Source: Prolixibacteraceae bacterium | GTDB lineage: Bacteria > Bacteroidota > Bacteroidia > Bacteroidales > Prolixibacteraceae | Direction of reading: 5' to 3' | DNA: 6,146 bases | NCBI GenBank assembly: GCA_027858145.1 | Contig: JAQIDF010000023.1 | Span: forward strand, 1-6,146 | The notes under the pieces: model-generated | What the model saw: only the letters and a program-made list of their open reading frames with translations | Database searches by the model: none | Told to the model about the DNA's origin: nothing | Shown: positions 1-6,000 of the stretch, piece after piece | How the letters are laid out: each line of letters starts with the position of its first letter | Position numbering within the stretch: the first letter of the stretch is position 1 | Position numbers and translations under genes: made by a program

Positions 1-90
1 TATGTAACTCCACGGGTAATACTAACCGACAATGTTTGTGGTGAATACGCCTATCAAAATGAGATAAAAGGAAACATATACAACAGCACA
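1..90 (+). other. C-terminal remnant of an upstream beta-sandwich domain
   Basis: Residues 1-30 read as the last strands of a module that begins outside the window: a beta-like stretch (RVILTD) followed by NVCGEY with Cys13 and a short linker into the first PKD domain. The V-x-L-T-D-x-x-C pattern resembles the end of a Cys-containing PKD or Ig-like domain, but too little remains to assign a family. Confidence 0.5.
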
Positions 91-3000
91 CCCCCAAATG
101 CCGGCTTTACTACAGACTACGACAGCATTTGCCAGGGGGTACCCATTCAGTTTACCGATACCAGTAAATCACCCGATCCGATTTACGACATTGCCAGTTG
201 GAAATGGAGCTTTGGCAGCACGGCTGAAAATGATTCATCTTTAGTTCAAAACCCAACTTTTGCATACAACGAAGACGGCAACCACAGCCCACAACTGGTT
301 GTTTATAACGAACTGGGATGTAGCGACACCCTTAATGACATAAACCGGATCCGCATATATTCCAATGTGCTGCTCACATCCGATTTCGATGTTAGTAACA
401 ATCTGGTATGCCCCTGGGAGGAAGTTTCTGTTACCAGTGATGCATCGGCAGGCATTCATGAAATTACAAAGTATGAATGGAATTTTGGCAACGGATTTAA
501 CAAAGAAGGTGAAAAATCATCATACAGTTTTGCCGACTCACTCAAAGGCAAAGAAGTAGCGATAATACATAAAGTGACCGACGATAAACTTTGTACCGAT
601 ACTACAGCTCACACAGTAGTTATCAATAATCTTCAGGCTGCCTTCGGGTACGAGCCGCAACCCGTAACCCGGGGCAGCGCTGTAGATTATTCCGACGAAT
701 CGACCACAGACAATGGTACAACCGTTACAAGCTGGAAGTGGACATTTGAAGGAAGTACAACCGCTCAGTCGAGTGAGCAAAATCCTGAAGATGTGCCCTA
801 CCCCAACATTCTGGCAGACCAATCAACACGTCTTATTGTTGGAAACAACATCGGATGTATCGACACAACAATCGCTCAATTTGATGTTGAAAATAATCCC
901 CCTGATCTTGATACTTTCAGAATTACACTTGTTGAAAATTACAACTATATTTTTAATAAAAAAGAATTCAATGATAACTACAGCGACAAAGACAACCATG
1001 CACTTGAATCAATTACAATAGCATCTAATCCTGCAAATGGTTCATTTAAGCAAAATGGTTTTTCTTTATCCATCAATACACCAGTGCCCGTTAACCAAAT
1101 TTCAGAACTGGAGTTTATTCCTATTTCCGACTGGAATGGTGAAACATCATTTTTATGGAATGGCTACGATGGACGTGACTGGTCTGACTATCCAAAAACA
1201 GTACATGTAACTGTACTTGAAGAACCTGAGCCACCTACACTTGAAACAATTACAATAGAAGCTCCGGAAGATTCAATCCTCGATATTACGCGTCAGCATT
1301 TTATCGATCACATAAAAACAGTTTTGGGAAGCTCATTCTCGTTCGATAGCCTGAGAATTATAAGTAATCCTGAAAATGGGGATCTTACCTTTAATGGCAA
1401 CAATGTTAACACGCCACAACTGATTCTTGAGAATGAAATTGACAACCAAAATAATGTTCTGAAATTCACCCCCGATCATGGTTTTAGCGATACGACCACT
1501 TTTATGTGGAATGCGCACGACGGATATCACTTTGGTGATGAAAATGGTGTTGTTGAACTGAATTACTACAATACACCGCCCGTATTAACTGATATTACCC
1601 GTGACAACATCAAAGAAGATGAATTGCAGTTTTTTAATCAGGAAGATTTTGAAGCTCATTATTCAGACCGTGATCAATATGACAAAGCCCATCTTTTCAG
1701 GGTAAGGGATTTGCCACCGGTTGACGAAGGTAAATTCACATATCGTGGAAACCTGATTACCAACGAAACTACCATTAATTTTAGCAATGTTAACGACATT
1801 CGTTTCGACCCTGCTATAGGTTTTGAAGGAACAACTGAAGCTACTTGGGGAATATCTGATGGCAACGATTTTGGTTATGCCAAATTAACTATGACATTTG
1901 TTAATGCGCCCCCCGAAATATCTGACTTCACTGTTAACGGAGCAGAGGACACGCCGCTGGCTTTCAACGAATCAGATTTTGAATCTGCTTTTTATGATGA
2001 ATACAGATATGATTATTTAAGCGACATCATCATACATACACTTCCCGACTACGGAACCCTTGAACTGGCCGATTCAACATTAATGCCAGGCGACAGCATA
2101 TCAAATGAAGACATTGACAAAATAACTTACGTTCCCAACGCCGACTGGAATGGAAGTGATTCATTCATCTACAACGCAAAAGATGGAACCGACTGGGCTG
2201 AAAACGATGCAATAGTATATATTGAAATTGCAGCAGTAAACGATGCTCCCCGAACCAAAGCCGATTATTATACCATCCCTGAGGACGAAAAACTCGATAA
2301 TGTTTCGGTAGCCACTAACGATACCGATATCGATGATGAAATAACAGCATTACAATATCATGTTGAAGATTCGGACAGTGCCAGTGCCGGGTTTAACGGA
2401 ACCATTGAATTAGACAACACAGGTTATCTGAATTATATTCCAGCTGCCAACTTCAATGGTGAAGTATATTTCATTTATACAGTTTGTGACGATGAGCCTG
2501 ATTGTGCAAAAGACACGGTTTTTATTAACATCATCCCGGTAAACGACCCACCAGCTGCCGTTGCCGATACATTCCACATTAATGAAGATGTAAATAATAA
2601 ATCTTTTAATTTTCTTCTTAATGATGAAGATTATGACGGAGATAATTTCAATGTAACAAATTTCAACAATGATACCGTTAGCAACATCAATGTAAAACTC
2701 GGTCAAATTAGCTGGAACAAATCAGGTGACCTGAATTTTACTATGAATGAAGAAAACGACACACTCGCTGCCGGTGAAACCATTCAAGAACAATATACAT
2801 ACACTATAACCGATGATTCATTGAATAACAGCCAGGGAGATATTACCATTATCATACATGGTATCAACAATATCCCGGTTGCCGAGAGCGATATCATTAC
2901 AACAACTGAAAATTTTAATCTGATTATATCAGATGACCAACCATATCAATCGTTATTACAAAACGACTCCGATGTCGAAGGAGCAGATCTTTCGATATAC

Positions 3001-6000
3001 GAAGTTGAAAACAGCGACACAAGTGCCATCAATACCGAATTCGGAATATTCAACTGGCAACCCGATGGTTCATGGAGTTTTACCGAAGATACAACAGCAA
3101 CCAACCCAATACCCGAAGGAGGATCACAACAGGTTACGTTTCAGTATAATATTTCCGATGGAATTGATATAAGCGATAAAGCCTGGATAACGATAAACAT
3201 TAACGGCCGCAACGATAAACCCGCTGCAATTAACGACACCCTTACTATTTACGAAGACGAAGGAACCGTAACAATCAATACCGGCCGTTATCCTGCCATG
3301 CTGTTTAACGATTACGATGTCGATATAAATGACACATTTGTTGTTACCCGGGTAAATAACAGTAGTTTAAAAAACACAAACGGTAATATTGGCACACTCG
3401 AATGGGATAATGATGGTTCGTTTGCATATACACCAAATGTTGATACGGCAATGCAATTAGGTGATGGCCAACAGGCTGAAGATATTTTCACTTACGAAAT
3501 TAAAGACGAAGAACGTGCATTCAACACGGCCAAACTGGTGGTAATTGTTAAAGGTAAAAACGATGCTCCTTTTGCACAAAACGATTCAATATCGATATAC
3601 GAAGACACCAACGAAACCTTTGTTGAATCAGTAAATGGGTTACTGGCAAACGATGGCGACATTGATCACGACCCGATTGTTGTTGCGGTTAATGGTGTTG
3701 GAACGAGCACATTAAGCGGCGAATACGGAATATTGGAATGGGATTCGACAGGTACTTACACGTACAATACTTTTGTAAATATTGTTGACACCCTCTATCA
3801 TAATGAAAAAGTACTGGATATTTTTACTTACCAGGTATTTGACCCATCGGGAGCAACCGACCAGGCAGAACTTCACATCACAATTATTGGTGAAAACGAT
3901 GCACCGGTGGCTGTTAACCACCACGACTCGATGATGGAAGACGACGAAACGCTTACTGTTAGCAAACGAAATGAAGGCATGCTTGCCGAAGACTCGGACA
4001 TTGATGACAATAACAATTTTGGAGTTGTTTCAATTGATAACATTGAAGCCGGCACAATTAGCGGGAAATACGGTTCTTTAGAATGGCAATATGATGGTAC
4101 TTATTATTACACATTAAATATTGAGACAGATACACTGGCAGAAAACGAAATCGTAATTGATTCGTTTGAGTATCATATTGAAGATGCTTATGATTCAACA
4201 GCCATAGCCTGGTTCTATATTGAAATTACCGGAAACAACGATAACCCATTGGCAAAGGACAACACCCTCAGGATTGATGAAAATGTTATTAACGAAAGCC
4301 CGTCCTGGTCGTTGCTCGACAACGATGAAGATGTGGACGGAGACGATATTTCATTACAAAGTTTAAATGAAAGCACTACCTCACCGGTGACCTCAAAATT
4401 TGCATCTTTCACATGGAATGATGAAGGATATTTTGAATACCAGCGTTACATTCACGATCATAAAAAAGATGGTCTCGACACCCTTGCCTGGGATGATGTA
4501 ATCTCCGATTCAATTCCATACACAATTACTGACACTCAAAATCTCGAATCACAAGCATACCTGCATCTAATCATTCAAGGAAGAAACGATGCTCCATTAA
4601 CAGAAAGAGATTATGCCTCAATTATTGAGTCCGAAGAACAGGTTACGGGTAATATTTTGTCAAACGATATCGATGTTGATCGCAGAGATGCTATCTCACT
4701 TCGAAACATCAACAAAGAAGAGGATTATTCAACCGAGGGTATCTTCGGGACACTAACCTGGGAAGATGCTGGAACATTCATTTACCACAATAATTTTGAA
4801 GCTACCGATTCCCTCATAAAGGACGAAACTGTTTATGATTATTTTCCATATACAATTTTTGACAAACTGGGTAAAAATGCCACAGACACACTTGAAATTA
4901 CAATTATCGGTGAAAATGACGACCCTGTAGCTGTTGCCGATACAATTTACATAACAGAAAGCGATATAGAGACATCAATCCATCCTGAGGATGAAGGTGT
5001 TTTAAGCAACGATTATGATATAGATGGCACCGCGTTACAAGTTGTGCTTCCGGGCACCGAACAGCCACACAACGTCGCAGGCATTTACGGAACATTCAGC
5101 ATCAACACTAACGGACATGCCGGGTACACGCTAAATACCGAAACCGACACACTCGCAGCAGGTGAAATTGTAACCGACAAATTTGTTTATACAATAACCG
5201 ACACAAACGGAGCCCTATCATCCTCACACGTTATTTTCATCATTACTGGCGAAAACGACAACCCGGTTGCCAACAATGATTTTTATAGCACCAATGAAGA
5301 TACTGATTCGATTTTTGTTACGAATATGGGGCCTGATGCCGTATTGAACAACGATACCGATATCGATAATGATGACCTCTTTATTATCTCGGTAAATGAC
5401 ACAACAGCCATTGATGTCAAAGGTAAATACGGAAATATATCATGGTTGCCCGATGGCACCTTTGTTTATTACAACAACAAAGAACAAACTGATTCGCTCA
5501 CTGAAGGTGAAACGGTTATCCAATCATTCAGCTACATTATTACCGACGCCAACGGAGGTAACGATACGGCAAAAATTCACATTGAAATAATTGGAATAAA
5601 CGATGCGCCGGTAGCTTTAGCCGACACTTTTTCAACAACAGAGTATATCCCCCTCACCGCACCATCGCCAAATGCCAATGGCATTCTTTACAACGACACC
5701 GATGTTGACGGTGAGTTACAAACCGTAACAAAGATTCAACATCAAACCGAACCAGCATCAAACGATACCATTTATGGCGAATGGGGTAAGCTAATATGGA
5801 AATCCGACGGTGGATTTACCTATTACCCCGACACAGCTCTGACTATTTCACTGCGCAGCGATCAGTCTGTTATGGAATATTTCAACTACGAAATTGAAGA
5901 TGAATTTTGTGCAAGCGATACATCAACCATTCAAATTAAAATGCAGCGTGAAAACAATGCCCCGCTTGCCAAAAACGACACCATTGTAATTTTTGAGTCT

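Noticed and set aside
538..822. 94-codon minus-strand frame containing several cysteines
   Set aside because: It is antisense to PKD domains 2 and 3. Its cysteines come from complements of Thr/Ala/Gly codons and form no known metal-binding pattern.
713..1021. 102-codon open frame on the plus strand, frame 2
   Set aside because: It overlaps PKD domain 3 and module A1 in another frame; the product is low-complexity with no motif, and the codons of the overlapping domains are clearly read in frame 1.
1504..1506. First in-frame ATG as a possible gene start
   Set aside because: It encodes Met502 inside the F-M-W-N strand of module A2, with conserved domain sequence continuing upstream to base 1, so it is internal.
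2322..2334. Near-palindromic GATATC/ATCGAT bases as an operator or attachment site
   Set aside because: These bases arise from Asp-Ile-Asp codons in the conserved acidic loop and sit deep inside coding sequence.
2410..2706. 98-codon open frame on the minus strand
   Set aside because: It lies antisense to modules B5 and C1 of the continuous forward frame, its product is a biased Ile/Val-rich string with no recognisable domain, and the forward frame shows conserved domain motifs throughout.
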